Source: Edolisoma coerulescens (Eukaryota; Chordata; Aves; Passeriformes; Campephagidae). From it: DNA of 64,000 nt. Shown one piece after another: positions 58,901 to 61,900 of this stretch; position 1 is the stretch's first letter; the number at the start of each line of letters is the position of its first letter. The stretch spans positions 47,663-111,662 of the forward strand of contig VWZW01000833.1 of NCBI GenBank assembly GCA_013397115.1, written 5' to 3'. The notes under the pieces were generated by a model. It made no database searches. It saw only the letters and a list, made by a program, of their open reading frames with translations, and had not been told where the DNA came from. The position numbers and the translations under genes were made by a program.

Positions 58901-61900
58901 CTTTCCACCAGCGTGGTAAGAAATGTCACCTCCTGAACAGTGGTGCTCTGAATCCCAGTGCATATACATGCATAGAACAGTACTCTCTAAGTCCTCTCCT
59001 CCGACTTATCTGTAGCCAATTCTAGTGTTTCTTGTCTGATCCTTCAAGGCAAATCCCCTTTAGCCACTTATCATCAAAAGCTTGGAAGGAAAGCCAGTAA
59101 CTGATACTTATCCCAGAAATCAAATTCTGGAAACTGACACTTTCTGAACTATAAACCGTAAAACCTGAATTATGTTTTATCAGGATTTCAAATGCTGAAT
59201 AACAATATAATATTAATAAAGTATGTGACTCATCCCCTGGAACAGACTCCATGGAAGATTTATTCCTCCAGTTACCAAGACTGCATTAGCTGGGCACTCA
59301 CCAAAATTCTGCGAGGAACAGTTTTCTGTCTGTGAGATAAACCAAACAGGGATAAGACACTCCCCCAGTCACACAGAGAAGGAAACAGGTTATTTGTGAA
59401 ATGAAGTTCTGCCTGTAATTCTGGGAAATTTTTAATTTACAGCAACTTCACTTGCTTGACACTAGAGAACCAAGAACCTTCTGGAGGATGGTTTTGATAA
59501 GATTAGGACAAGCAATGCTATTAAAGCAATTTATTGAAGCAGCACCCCTTCTATGGGGCAGGGCTTGGGAAACCCTTTCTTCCAACACTCTGCCCTCATA
59601 CCTGGCACCAGTGAACAAGCTTGCAGTTGCCTGATTACATGGCTCAGCTCCCCCTGAAGATTTGCTCCACTAGAATTCTTGAGAGCCTCCAGCATATTCT
59701 CCACATCTACAGTGCCATCTCCTTCAGCATCAAATTGTGCAAAGGCCTGAAGAGCAAGAAAAAAAGAAAATTTATTTCAGCATATTTCCTTAAAGCAGAA
59801 ATTCAAGGTATCTCATAGAAACCATAGCAATAAACATTGTAACACTATTAAAACAAAATCAAAAGAATCCATTTTCCAAAGTATTGAATTCATGGTAACA
59901 GGAAGCAGCCTGGCTGGAAATCTGCAGTGTTTAGCAAGTTTGAAGGTATTTACACTGCCTTCCTATAAAAGTCAACTGGAGTCATGCTTAGGTGGAGACA
60001 GCCCATCATATACACCAGTGAATCAGCAGGATCCATCCATGGATAGCTGGGACTGTGAGGAAGGTGCTCACAAAACACCAAAAAGCTCCTCAGTTTAAGG
60101 GTGGTTTGGTTCCAGAAGCCACACCTTCGATTACTCATCACTGCTGCATCCCTCTCTCACTGCATCCACTCAAATTCCTTCAGGGTTTACATATTTTCTT
60201 TATTTAAGAAATTGTCCTAAGAACAGTAATATTTTTTCAATTGATTTTTCCTTTCATAAACTCCTACACAAAATACCAACTTAATATAGTTTGTCTAAGT
60301 ATTTGTGAAAACAGTGGATAATGTTAGAATTTTTTTTATTGAAGAGAACCACTGGCAGCTTTATTAACTTCGACCTTGATAAAATTTTTAATATAAAAAG
60401 TTGTGTTGAGCATGAACAAAAAGTAACTCACACAGCATTTCACAACTTTGAACTAACAAACGTACAAGGTATTTTTATTCAGCTGAGCCTATAAAACAGA
60501 ACTAAGCTCATAAATGTAACTTACTTTAACTAGCCATTTCAGAGAACTCACGATCCAGTGACACACTACTATTAAAAACCTGGCTATATTTTCACAATCA
60601 GATTTAATTTTGAAACAAACTTCTGTTTATTGCTAAAAAAATGGAACTTGTTCCAAAAGAGAAATGCAATATTTCAGGAGCATCCACCTTTTTCATATAA
60701 ATTGGGAATGCACTTACAAAAGATATTTCTTTACAAGCAAGACTTGAGTCTCACAGCCCCGAACTTTGTATTTCAAGTTCAGCCACACAAGCCCAGTAAA
60801 TTTGGTCTCTAAGAACAGATGATCTCACAAGTGTCTGAGCCAAGGGATTGCTGCTGCTCAGGAGGAAGCTCCTGCTTCAATCTCTTGGTTTGTTACCTGA
60901 TTATCAAACTTGATGTACCATTAACAGTGCTATCCTAAAGAGCAGTAACCCGAAATGATTAGCTCAAAATAACCTGCCAATTAACCATGACATAATTACA
61001 CCAGTAAAACGAGAGCAAAGTCCTCAGAAGACAACAGAATCGAAATGCAATGTTTTAGCTGACTAAAGCTCTCATGGCACTTCTGTGGCACAGAGCCGAA
61101 TTTTAGCTTGGAAGCTTTATAAAGTCTTATTACACACACAGCTGAACCCAAGCTAATAATGATCACCTTTAAAAAATTATTCTGAGTGGCAAAGCTGGTG
61201 CTGAGCATCCAGCAGGCACCACAGCCAGTCCAGCTCGGACACTGGGCTGATCCTGAAACAAAAAACCAACACCTCTGCTTGAGGACAACAAACCAGAGGG
61301 AATTAATTCCAACATACATAACTCAGTTGCCAAAACAATTCAATGTAGTTTCACACCACACCATTCTCACCATTTTTCCTCAGATTTGAAGTCAAACTGC
61401 GCAATTACTAAACTACAAATTGAACAAGTTTTGTGATGTTAGTGGTGACAATAAAACACAACGCAACAAGGCTGGATCTGCTGACAGATCTGCACGTACT
61501 TTAAACCAATTTTTTATACTCTCAGGTAAGGAGGGATTACTACATATATGCTTTTTTTCACATCTTAATGCACTGTTTTGTTATTTTATTTTTAAACTCT
61601 TCCTATGATCTCAGGAGATTGCACCAAACCTAGAACTCTAAAATTATTTTTTGACTGTTCAGTATAACTTAAACTCTGTATTTGACAAAAAAACATACAC
61701 AATTTCCACTGCTGTCCTGTGTAACGGGGGGAAAGAAAAAAAAGCAGGGGAAAAGAAATCAGAGTGCCAACCTGCACTCAAAGAAATTTTGAGTTGTGTG
61801 CAGGACTGGGACATGATACAAATTCAGCAGCAGCTTTACACAACCCAGCTCATCCTACTCCTAAATAAAAGCAGCAACTCCACACAGTTCAACCCTCAAC

